14,737 nucleotides of DNA. Source: a bacterium (lineage in GTDB: Bacteria; Bacillota_I; Bacilli_A; RFN20; CAG-826). Below the pieces are notes generated by a model. That model worked only from the letters and a program-made list of their open reading frames with translations, searched no databases and was not told the origin of the DNA. The translations under genes and the position numbers were made by a program. The stretch covers positions 1 to 14,737 of the forward strand of contig SFUB01000066.1 in NCBI GenBank assembly GCA_004561785.1. The letters are read 5' to 3'. This document shows positions 7,787-14,275 of the stretch, piece after piece. The first letter of the stretch is position 1. The number at the start of each line of letters is the position of its first letter.

Positions 7787-8269
7787 TTACTTGGCGAGTT
7801 CTTTGTCTAGCTCGTAGAGGCCAAGTCCGCCGTTGGCACCGAACAGGTCGTACTTCTGGAGAAGATCGGTTGCGGATTTCTCTTCCTCGCCTTGTTCAGA
7901 CACGTACCAGGACAGGAATTCCATAGTCTCAAGATCATCCTCGCTCCTGGCTTCGCGGTAGAGGGCGTGGATAAGGGCGGTGACTTCTTTCTCGTGCTTC
8001 ACGAAGAAGAGCAAAGGATCCCGGAGGGAAACGAATTCCTCTTTAAGAGCCTTGATATCGCTGAGCTTAACGGCGATATCATGGTCCTGAAGGTATTCGG
8101 AGAGTTTCTCGGCGTGTTCGATTTCTTCCCTCGCCTGCTTCTCAAAGAAAGCATGGAAGCCAGATAGCCCTTTGGCGCGATAGAACTCGGCGACGGCGTA
8201 GTAGGAATAGGCAGAATAAAGTTCCCAATTGATCTGGGACTGGATGAGATTGGTAAGATTTTCTTTCAT
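7787..8269 (-). CDS. ftnA: bacterial non-haem ferritin
   Basis: 160 residues, the usual ferritin size. The ferroxidase and third-site ligands known from E. coli FtnA appear with an offset of one: Glu16 (NWELYSAY), Glu49 and His52 (REEIEHA), Glu93, Gln126 and Glu129 (SEQGEEE). No haem-binding methionine of the bacterioferritin type is evident in the helix-2 region. The protein should form a 24-subunit cytoplasmic shell that oxidises and stores iron. An AGGAGG ribosome site (minus strand, 8284-8279) lies nine bases before the ATG, and a strong terminator follows. It is divergent from an operon of iron-sulfur proteins and shares its 222-base upstream region, so iron supply and the neighbouring enzymes may be co-regulated; that link is inference. 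Confidence 0.96.
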   Translation of the reverse strand: MKENLTNLIQSQINWELYSAYSYYAVAEFYRAKGLSGFHAFFEKQAREEIEHAEKLSEYLQDHDIAVKLSDIKALKEEFVSLRDPLLFFVKHEKEVTALIHALYREARSEDDLETMEFLSWYVSEQGEEEKSATDLLQKYDLFGANGGLGLYELDKELAK

Positions 8270-8293
8270 GGTTCAGAACCTCCTGATGCCTAT

Positions 8294-8299
8294 AGTATA
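8294..8299 (-). promoter_or_regulatory. candidate -10 of the ferritin gene
   Basis: TATACT on the minus strand, 24 bases upstream of the ATG at 8269 and upstream of the ribosome site, fits a short leader. No convincing -35 hexamer is seen at 16-18 bases, so the call is tentative. Confidence 0.4.
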
Positions 8300-8455
8300 A
8301 GCGTTTTTTGAAATCGGGTTCCTTCCTGATGCTCAGAAATCGCATTGCGTTTTTTTCATTGACGAAGAATTTGCAACATCTAAAGACATTTGACCATTGA
8401 CAAACGAAATAGACTCAGTAAACCGGTAAATATATATCGTTAATCAGGCAATAAT

Positions 8456-8464
8456 TGATAAAAT
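8456..8464 (+). promoter_or_regulatory. candidate extended -10 promoter of the metallo-reductase operon
   Basis: TGATAAAAT matches the extended -10 form (TGn followed by a five-of-six match to TATAAT). It lies in a strikingly A+T-rich tract (about 8426-8466) in an otherwise balanced sequence. Transcription would start near 8471, leaving a short leader with GAGAGG (8476-8481), ten bases before the ATG at 8492. A TTGACA at 8397 has no matching -10 at a proper distance. Confidence 0.45.
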
Positions 8465-8491
8465 TCGAGAATACCGAGAGGTTTTGTACAT

Positions 8492-9259
8492 ATGGAAGAA
8501 CACAATCAGCCGAAGATCATCGCGGTCTCTGGCAAAGGCGGGGTTGGGAAAACATCTTTGGCCGCCGTCATCGTGAAACTGCTCGTTTCCGCTTACCCGG
8601 GCAAAAAGATCCTCGCGATCGATGCCGATCCGGCGGTCGGACTGTCCACCGCTTTGGGGATCGATCCGGAGAAAACCGTCGACGACGTCCGCAAAGAGGC
8701 CATCGCCGCCGCCGGTGAAGGCAAAAACGCCGTCGTGGAGGTCCTTGGGAACGCCGAGTACTCCATCGAAGAGGCCATGGTGAGGGGAAACGGATTTACC
8801 TTCATCGCCATTGGGCGCCCGGAAGCCGCGGGATGCTACTGCAAAATCAACACGTATCTCAAAGACGTCATCTCCGCCTTGTCGTCCCATTTCGATTACG
8901 TCGTGATCGATGGGGAGGCCGGGATCGAGCAGGTCAACCGCCGCGTCATGGAAAAAGTCACTCACCTGCTTTTGGTTTCCGATCAAAGCAAAAAAGGACG
9001 CCAAGTGGTTCAGACCATCAAGTCGGTTGCCGACGAACTCGTCATGTACGAGAGGATCGGGATCATCGCCAACCGCTTGAGCGAAGAGGCGATGAAGGAA
9101 GATTTAGATTTCGGCGGCATCGAAGTCTTGGCCAAGATTCCCTTCGACGCCAAACTCAGCGAATATGACCTCAAAGGGGAGAACGTCTTCTTCATCCCCG
9201 ACGATGCCCCAATCGTCCTTGGGGCCAAGAAGGCCTTGAAGAATATCGGGATCCTTTGA
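8492..9259 (+). CDS. CooC/AcsF-type P-loop ATPase with CxC metal motif
   Basis: 255 residues of the SIMIBI/MinD-like class. A deviant Walker A, SGKGGVGKTS (13-22), carries the signature lysine (Lys15) and the P-loop lysine (Lys20). A switch-type DADPAVGLS follows (44-52), and the Walker B-like VVIDGEAGIE is at 137-146. GCYCKIN (114-120) has the CxC pair (Cys115, Cys117). In CooC this pair binds nickel or zinc at the interface of the ATP-driven dimer. CooC and AcsF load nickel into CO dehydrogenase and acetyl-CoA synthase. Neither enzyme is complete in this window; the next two genes encode cysteine-rich iron-sulfur subunits, so this ATPase more likely matures one of them or the ACS-like protein five genes on. 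It is first in the operon, 25 bases before the next gene. Confidence 0.88.
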   Translation: MEEHNQPKIIAVSGKGGVGKTSLAAVIVKLLVSAYPGKKILAIDADPAVGLSTALGIDPEKTVDDVRKEAIAAAGEGKNAVVEVLGNAEYSIEEAMVRGNGFTFIAIGRPEAAGCYCKINTYLKDVISALSSHFDYVVIDGEAGIEQVNRRVMEKVTHLLLVSDQSKKGRQVVQTIKSVADELVMYERIGIIANRLSEEAMKEDLDFGGIEVLAKIPFDAKLSEYDLKGENVFFIPDDAPIVLGAKKALKNIGIL

Positions 9260-9284
9260 TCCTAATATAAATAGGGAGATACAC

Positions 9285-10478
9285 ATGCGCGATTTAAAGC
9301 ACATCTACTACTTCGAAAAGCTCCTGGAAAACTCCTATAACGACCTTATAGGGGAGGCCCAAGAGCAGGGCAGAAAGGCCATTGGCCACGTCTGCTACCA
9401 GATTCCGGAGCCGTTATTGAACCTTCCGGGCATCTTCTCCGTGAGGCTTCGCGCTCCGCGGACCACCTCCACCGAAATGGGCAATTACTATCTGACCCCC
9501 ATTTTCTGCGAGGCCTGCCGCGCGATTCTGGAAAGGGCGCTTGAAGGGGGGTTCGACTTCCTCGACGGAATCATCGCCCCCGAGGCCTGCGCGATGATGA
9601 ACCGCTGCGTGGAGAACATCGAGCATCTCAATTGCTGCACGAAGCCCCATTTCTTCGCAAGCTACGTCGATGTCCCGATGAAAAGCGACGAGACGACCCT
9701 CCGCCACTATGTCCTTCAGATGAAGGAGCACGTCCTGAAGCCGCTCTCAGAACATCTTGGAATCGATACTAGCGACGCCGCGATCCGCAAAGCGGTCGCC
9801 GAGCAGAATGAGGTTTCCGCCGTCCTGACCGAGATCGGCGATTACCGCAAAGACGAGCAGCCCCGCATCACCGGATATGAATTCGCCGTCCTCTGCCTCG
9901 CCTCCTACTGCTGCCCGAAGGATCTGATCCTCCCCAAACTCAAGGAAACCGCCGAAGAGCTCAAGACCAGGGTTCCCGAGCCCAAAGGCGCCTACCGTTG
10001 CCGCGTGGCGATGGTCGGAAGCGAGATCGACGATCCTCAACTCATCAAACTGGCCGAGGAATGCGGCCTGATCGTCGTCGCGGACCGCTATTGCTTTGGC
10101 TCCTTGCCGGGCAGGCAGGTCATCGAACTGAACGATGAGGAAGACGCCCTCACCCAGGTTTGCCGCTACTACATGACCTCAGGTCAGTGCCCCCGCTTCC
10201 TCAACACCAAGAAAGTCCAGGAGCGTCATGCTTATGTCGACCAAATCTGCAAAGACTATCACGCCGACGGCATCATCATCGAGCAGATCAAGTTCTGCGA
10301 CTATTGGGGATATGGGCGCGCCTTCATGAACGCGGTCATGCAGCATGAATACGGCTACCACGTCCTCTCGATCGATCGCCCTTATAACGTTGGCCAATCC
10401 GGGCAGCTCCGCACTCGCATCCAAGCCTTCATCGAGGCCGTCGAGATCAAGAACATCCAAAAGGAGAAGGGAGAGTAA
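9285..10478 (+). CDS. 2-hydroxyacyl-CoA dehydratase / double-cubane reductase family subunit (HgdB/YjiM-like)
   Basis: 397 residues with 17 cysteines. Recalled against E. coli YjiM and HgdB-type subunits, the landmarks line up: GHVCYQIPE (34-42, near VGTYC in YjiM), LTPIFCEAC (70-78, near the NLCPLIK site), APEACAMMNRC (98-108, near ETTCDGKKK), VADRYCFGS (265-273, near GYENCTG), GQCPRF (300-305), IKFCDYWGY (335-343), and a closing GQLRTRIQAFIE (373-384). Six cysteines (37, 75, 102, 270, 302, 338) fall at positions used in the double-cubane proteins. This suggests more than one simple [4Fe-4S] cluster, but the alignment is from memory. Such proteins receive an ATP-energised electron from the HgdC-type activator and drive hard reductions or dehydrations. 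AGGGAG (9273-9278) precedes the ATG by six bases. The stop is one base from the next gene. Substrate unknown. Confidence 0.85.
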   Translation: MRDLKHIYYFEKLLENSYNDLIGEAQEQGRKAIGHVCYQIPEPLLNLPGIFSVRLRAPRTTSTEMGNYYLTPIFCEACRAILERALEGGFDFLDGIIAPEACAMMNRCVENIEHLNCCTKPHFFASYVDVPMKSDETTLRHYVLQMKEHVLKPLSEHLGIDTSDAAIRKAVAEQNEVSAVLTEIGDYRKDEQPRITGYEFAVLCLASYCCPKDLILPKLKETAEELKTRVPEPKGAYRCRVAMVGSEIDDPQLIKLAEECGLIVVADRYCFGSLPGRQVIELNDEEDALTQVCRYYMTSGQCPRFLNTKKVQERHAYVDQICKDYHADGIIIEQIKFCDYWGYGRAFMNAVMQHEYGYHVLSIDRPYNVGQSGQLRTRIQAFIEAVEIKNIQKEKGE

Positions 10479-10479
10479 C

Positions 10480-12033
10480 ATGGGCGCCAAACTCAATTCC
10501 GTGAAGCTCGGGAAACTCAACAAGCCCGGCAAACGCACCGCGACCCGCCGCGAATGGCGCGGGTTCAAGGACACGATGTATGACTTCGGCCGCTGGCTCC
10601 ACAACCTGATGGTCATGGCCAAGTTCATCATGAAGCCGACCACCCTCAAAGCCGCCTTCACTTACCGCTGGTTCTCCAACTACATGGCCGCCTTCGATTA
10701 CATCGACAGGCATATCGAAGGGGTGCGCGGGCCGCAATTGCGCATCGCCCACATCGAATACGATTCGATCGTCGAGCACCTCACTCAGACGATGGACACC
10801 CTCTTCAAATGCGATAAGAGGATCGGCAACAAAAAGGGCAAATACGACGAGCTCAACAAAAAACTCGTCCTGATGGACGAAAATGGGATGATGGTCCTCG
10901 CGACCGGCTTCCCGAACCTCAAGTTCCTCTCCAAGGAAATCCCGGCGATCTATACCGGCTCCACCGTCGCCCAAGACGGCGTCCTGCATTACATCGAGGC
11001 GGCGGAGGAATTCCAGATCCCGAGCGACGTCTGCCCGATGCCCTGCGCCGAGCTAGGCTGCGCGATCGAGGAGGATTACCCGATCTGCGGTGCCTGCGCG
11101 GTCCATTGCAATACCACTTGCGACGGCTCTTTGATGGGCAACCAAATCGAAGACCGCCATGACCACATCCCCTCCTTCACGATGGCCGCTCCGATGCGCC
11201 ATCAGCAGAAATCGGTCTTGGCCTATTCCCGGGATCAGATCGTCGAGGCCATCCACTTCATCGAAGAGCACACCGGCGAGAAGTGGGACTGGAACGCCTT
11301 CGCCAAGAACATGAAGACCTACAATGCCCAGAACGTTGAGTTCGAGCAGTGGATGGAAATCAACAAAACCCCCTATCCTCAGGTCGTCGGCAACAACATC
11401 ATGCTTTACCGCGACGCCGAATACATGGTCATCTCCGGACGCGACGCGACCTTCCTCAAATTCGACCGTCAGATCACCGCTTTGGCCAAAGAAGGCTATA
11501 AGAATAAGGTCATGGCGGCGAAAGAAATCCGCCACCGCGCCTTGGTCTGGGGCGTCCACGCCCAGTATTACACCGCTTTCAACCAGTGGCTCGCCAACTG
11601 CTGGGGCGTCGTGACTCTCTGCGACATGCTGAGCTTCACCCTCACCAAGCCCATCAACTACGAAGACCATGAGCAGGCTTTGCTCGACATGGGTGAGTAC
11701 AACATGAACATGATCATGCGCAACCACAGCAACGGCGGTTACGAAGTCGGGGTCGAGCAACTTTGGCAGTATTGCGAGGAATACCATGCGGACATGGTCC
11801 TCATGTATGAGCACATCGGCTGCAAATCGATGGCCGGCTACCACGGCCTCATCGAAGAAGAGGGTCGCAAGAGGGGCATCCACATCGTCTGGGTCTACCA
11901 CGCGCTGATGAACCCCACCAAAGCCTCCAGGAAGGATATGAGGAACGACGTGAACCGCTATATGAAGACGGTTCTCCGCGAAGAGCCTCTGGATCCGACC
12001 TTAGTCGACTTCGACGATACGGTTCGTTGGTAA
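10480..12033 (+). CDS. divergent, cysteine-rich 2-hydroxyacyl-CoA dehydratase-family subunit
   Basis: 517 residues from the ATG one base after the previous stop. The frame extends 45 codons further upstream, but only by overlapping the preceding gene. It is longer than usual subunits of about 380-430. The first 80 or so residues are basic and amphipathic, with no homology I recognise. The family core shows DVCPMPCAE (183-191, the NLCPLIK site), NTTCDGSLMGN (211-221, the TTCDGKKK site) and HIGCKSMAGYH (445-455, the C-terminal cysteine site). Between 185 and 214 there are seven cysteines (185, 189, 194, 203, 206, 210, 214), far more than family members usually have there, so an extra or altered metal cluster is plausible. 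Other cysteines are at 111, 374, 381 and 432. It presumably forms a heterodimer with the 397-aa protein, as HgdA/HgdB do. Confidence 0.8.
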   Translation: MGAKLNSVKLGKLNKPGKRTATRREWRGFKDTMYDFGRWLHNLMVMAKFIMKPTTLKAAFTYRWFSNYMAAFDYIDRHIEGVRGPQLRIAHIEYDSIVEHLTQTMDTLFKCDKRIGNKKGKYDELNKKLVLMDENGMMVLATGFPNLKFLSKEIPAIYTGSTVAQDGVLHYIEAAEEFQIPSDVCPMPCAELGCAIEEDYPICGACAVHCNTTCDGSLMGNQIEDRHDHIPSFTMAAPMRHQQKSVLAYSRDQIVEAIHFIEEHTGEKWDWNAFAKNMKTYNAQNVEFEQWMEINKTPYPQVVGNNIMLYRDAEYMVISGRDATFLKFDRQITALAKEGYKNKVMAAKEIRHRALVWGVHAQYYTAFNQWLANCWGVVTLCDMLSFTLTKPINYEDHEQALLDMGEYNMNMIMRNHSNGGYEVGVEQLWQYCEEYHADMVLMYEHIGCKSMAGYHGLIEEEGRKRGIHIVWVYHALMNPTKASRKDMRNDVNRYMKTVLREEPLDPTLVDFDDTVRW

Positions 12034-12057
12034 CGAAAGAAAGGAATCATAAATATT

Positions 12058-12858
12058 ATGAAATACTATGGCGGATGCGACGCGGGATCGACCTACACCA
12101 AATGCGTGATCCTCGATGAAACGGGGAAAATGGTCGCAAGCGTCACCCTGAAAAGCAAAATCAACACGGTCGAGAGCGCTCAACTCGCCCTCGATGAGGC
12201 CGTCAAGCAAGTCGAAGGGCTCAAAGACGCCAAAGAACTTGCCTATCTAGTCGGTACCGGATACGGCCGCAACAAGGTCCCCTTCGCCGATGAGAACATC
12301 TCCGAAATCTCCTGCCACGCGATGGGCGTCCACGTCGCCGACCCGAGCGTCACCTCGATCATCGACATCGGCGGGCAGGACGTCAAAGGCATCGCCATCG
12401 ATCCCAAAGACGGCACGGTCATGAACTTCGCGATGAACGACAAGTGCTCCGCCGGGACCGGGCGTTTCTTCGAGGCCATGGCCAGAAGCTTCGAGATGGA
12501 TCTCGATGATTTCTGCGCCCTCCCCCTGAAAGCCAAGAACATCATCCCGATCACCTCCCAGTGCACCGTCTTCGCCGAGAGCGAGGTCATCTCCCTCGTC
12601 GGGGAAGGCAAGCCGATGGAAGACATCGCCGCCGGGCTCATGACGAGCGTCGCCAAACGCTGCTTCGTCATGGCCAAGAAAGCCGGGGCAACCGACTGCA
12701 TCGCCCTCACCGGCGGCTGCGCCAAAAACGTCGGCCTCAAGCAGGCGATCGAGAAGGTCCTCCACCTCAAAGTCAAAGACCTCCCGATCGATCCTCAGCT
12801 CATGGGCGCCCTCGGCGCGGCCGAATTCGCCCGTCAGAAAGGAGGGGCTAAGGCCTAA
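12058..12858 (+). CDS. ATP-dependent activator of 2-hydroxyacyl-CoA dehydratase family (HgdC/BcrAD/BadFG type)
   Basis: 266 residues, matching HgdC (about 260) end to end. It is an ASKHA-fold (actin/hexokinase-like) ATPase. The phosphate 1 loop GGCDAGSTYTK (5-15), GTGYGRN (66-72), the phosphate 2 region IDIGGQDVK (102-110) and the adenosine motif LTGGCAKN (217-224) are clear. The two cysteines that in the HgdC dimer share one [4Fe-4S] cluster are present in their usual settings: Cys130 (NDKCSAGTGRF) and Cys169 (TSQCTVFAESE). ATP binding shifts the dimer and pushes one low-potential electron into the partner reductase. It lies 24 bases after the 517-aa subunit, with AAGGAA (12041-12046) as ribosome site, so the two preceding genes encode its targets. 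Confidence 0.95.
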   Translation: MKYYGGCDAGSTYTKCVILDETGKMVASVTLKSKINTVESAQLALDEAVKQVEGLKDAKELAYLVGTGYGRNKVPFADENISEISCHAMGVHVADPSVTSIIDIGGQDVKGIAIDPKDGTVMNFAMNDKCSAGTGRFFEAMARSFEMDLDDFCALPLKAKNIIPITSQCTVFAESEVISLVGEGKPMEDIAAGLMTSVAKRCFVMAKKAGATDCIALTGGCAKNVGLKQAIEKVLHLKVKDLPIDPQLMGALGAAEFARQKGGAKA

Positions 12859-12863
12859 GCGTT

Positions 12864-13043
12864 ATGGAATGGTGGGTCATTCTCCTCATCGTGCTCGGCT
12901 CAATCCTGGCCGCGGTGCTTCTCCTTTTCATCCTTCTCTTCCTCGTCTACATCTTCAACCTCGATAGCAAATTGCTCGCTCACGTCCAGAAGTGGCTTCA
13001 GCACTTCTATGACAAAAGGGAGAGGAACCGTCATCTCGAATGA
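12864..13043 (+). CDS. 59-aa single-pass membrane protein
   Basis: A small frame filling the space between the activator and the ACS-like gene: it begins five bases after the activator stop and its TGA overlaps the next ATG in an ATGA. It reads MEWWVILLIV at the start, one hydrophobic span at about 4-31, then a polar, basic tail (AHVQKWLQHFYDKRERNRHL, ending at Glu59). The short N-terminus and positive tail predict N-out, C-in. Ribosome binding is weak (AGGAGGGG about 16 bases upstream), so translation is likely coupled to the activator gene. The tight packing argues it is real. No family is recognised. A membrane anchor or adaptor for the soluble complex is a guess. Confidence 0.72.
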   Translation: MEWWVILLIVLGSILAAVLLLFILLFLVYIFNLDSKLLAHVQKWLQHFYDKRERNRHLE

Positions 13044-13753
13044 TGAAGGTCTACGACGAAGTCATTCAAACCGGTTCGGCCTTGCTGGGTGAAAAACCCG
13101 CAAGGCCTTTGCCGATTTGCCCGGGCTATCCTTTGGAAAAGGAGAAGGTTTTCGTTTTCCCGGAGGATTCCATCCTCGATTTGGGCGGGAGCAATCTCCC
13201 CTCCCCATACCTCATGGCTTACACCTCCTCCTCTAGGCTCGTGAAAGAAGACGCGGTCTACTTGATTGGGGAGGACATCCCGAATCTCAAAGGCCCTGTC
13301 CCTTACGCCCACATCAGTTTCCTCCGCTTTGAAGAAGAGGAAGCCAGCAAAGAGCAGGAACTCTATCGCCTCCTCCGGAACATCGAATACCAACGTTACA
13401 AACTCTATCCCGAGGGCTGCCTCATCCGCGTGAACACCAATCGGATGAGGGAAGGGGTGCTCGTCGGCAAGGACGCCTTCTCAAAAGGGATGGATTTCGC
13501 CAAACTCGGCTCCTTGTTCATGGACGCCTACAAAAAAGAGAAGCGGGTCCGGGCGGTCGTCCAATACTTCATCACGGACCCTTCCTTCCCTTTTGATAAG
13601 CTGGAGTCCTTGGCCAAACGCAGCGAAGGCATCACCGTCGCCCTCGATCACATCATGAAGAAACTCGCGATGGATTGCTCGACCTGCGAATTCAAAGGCA
13701 TCTGCGATGAAATCGAAGGGATGAGGGAAGTCCATAAGAAAGAAGCCCAATAA
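13040..13753 (+). CDS. stand-alone acetyl-CoA synthase middle-domain-like protein
   Basis: 237 residues, starting with a 4-base overlap. The body resembles the middle domain of the acetyl-CoA synthase beta subunit (AcsB/CdhC): ILDLGGSNLPSPYLMA (45-60) matches YVEMGGNRTPAFELVR; VYLIGEDIP (73-81) matches EVIGPDIDQIP; and RNIEYQRYKLYPEGCLIRVN (113-132) with KDAFSKGMDFAKLG (144-157) matches the HDFINYGEGLWHTGQRN and KDAVAKGFRFKNYG parts. In true ACS this domain is linked to contact with the corrinoid iron-sulfur protein. The comparison is from memory. The catalytic third domain with the nickel A-cluster (CxxC, later C and CGC) is absent. The protein instead ends in CSTCEFKGIC (213-222, CxxCx5C) and a charged tail. 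It closes the operon, perhaps as a docking or electron-transfer partner. Confidence 0.7.
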   Translation: MMKVYDEVIQTGSALLGEKPARPLPICPGYPLEKEKVFVFPEDSILDLGGSNLPSPYLMAYTSSSRLVKEDAVYLIGEDIPNLKGPVPYAHISFLRFEEEEASKEQELYRLLRNIEYQRYKLYPEGCLIRVNTNRMREGVLVGKDAFSKGMDFAKLGSLFMDAYKKEKRVRAVVQYFITDPSFPFDKLESLAKRSEGITVALDHIMKKLAMDCSTCEFKGICDEIEGMREVHKKEAQ

Positions 13754-13757
13754 GGTT

Positions 13758-13763
13758 TAGAAT
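13758..13763 (+). promoter_or_regulatory. candidate -10 element of ogt (leaderless)
   Basis: TAGAAT ends eight bases before the ATG at 13772, with no Shine-Dalgarno between. It lies in the 18-base gap after the operon and would give ogt its own, nearly leaderless transcript. Confidence 0.4.
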
Positions 13764-13771
13764 GGGCGAGC

Positions 13772-14275
13772 ATGGAAAAACGCTTCCTTTACCTTACCCC
13801 GGATGGGTTCGATAACCTTGAGCTCCTTTGCGACTTTGAAGGCGTCGTCGGAATCCGCTTTTCGTCTATCAACGAGCAAGAGCGGTCTTCTGACGACCCT
13901 TCTTTTCTCTTGGCTAAGAACTTTCTGGACGCTTATTTCGCTGCGCGTCCTCTTCCTTTTTGCCCCTTCTTTTTGAAAGGGATTACCCCCTTCCAAAAGA
14001 AGGTGTATGAGGAAGCCCAAAGGATTCCTTTTGGCAAGTTATGCACCTACGGGGAACTGAGCCATCGGATCGAGTCTAGAATCGGCTCAGGATTCGTCTC
14101 TCCCCGCGCGGTGGGGCAAGCGTTGAAGAGGAATCCCATCTTGCTTTGGATCCCTTGCCACCGGATCATCCCTGCGGATGGGTCTTTAGGAGGATTCGCG
14201 GGAGGGGTCAAGAACAAAGAGGCTTTGCTTCGCTTTGAAAAGGAATATGCGGGAGGATGCGGCCATGAGAATTGA
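13772..14275 (+). CDS. ogt: methylated-DNA-[protein]-cysteine S-methyltransferase (O6-alkylguanine repair)
   Basis: 167 residues, the normal Ogt/MGMT size. The suicide-acceptor motif PCHRII is at 128-133 (Cys129). Ahead of it are the helix-turn-helix with the arginine finger, SPRAVGQAL (110-118, Arg112), and the TYGEL segment (92-96, Tyr93) that pushes the damaged base out. After it comes GGFAGG (140-145), the usual substrate-pocket loop. It removes alkyl groups from O6 of guanine and is spent in one turnover. It lies 18 bases after the operon and overlaps the next gene by 11 bases. It looks like a separate housekeeping unit and has no evident link to the metallo-reductase genes. Confidence 0.96.
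   Translation: MEKRFLYLTPDGFDNLELLCDFEGVVGIRFSSINEQERSSDDPSFLLAKNFLDAYFAARPLPFCPFFLKGITPFQKKVYEEAQRIPFGKLCTYGELSHRIESRIGSGFVSPRAVGQALKRNPILLWIPCHRIIPADGSLGGFAGGVKNKEALLRFEKEYAGGCGHEN

Noticed and set aside
7444..7926. 160-residue plus-strand frame between tex and ferritin
   Set aside because: It crosses a strong terminator and runs antisense into ferritin; the product is Arg/Pro-rich and not recognisable.
8397..8402. TTGACA as -35 of the operon promoter
   Set aside because: The bases 16-18 downstream (around AAACCG) do not form a -10; the extended -10 at 8456-8464 is a better candidate.
8492..9259. MinD cell-division ATPase or ArsA arsenite pump ATPase
   Set aside because: There is no C-terminal amphipathic membrane helix as in MinD and no paired ArsA domain, while the CxC motif and context fit the CooC group.
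10345..10479. 45-codon upstream extension of the 517-aa subunit
   Set aside because: It would overlap the end of the previous gene by 134 bases and gives a Ser/Arg-rich peptide typical of an out-of-frame read. The ATG at 10480 follows the stop by one base and has a purine-rich ribosome site.
11053..11901. 282-residue minus-strand open frame opposite the 517-aa subunit
   Set aside because: Antisense shadow of a codon-biased gene, rich in Val/Asp/His as such shadows are, and without any family sign.
13040..13753. Pseudogene remnant of a full acetyl-CoA synthase gene
   Set aside because: The frame is intact, starts by translational coupling, ends with an ordered cysteine motif and charged tail, and no ACS domain 1 or 3 sequence flanks it.
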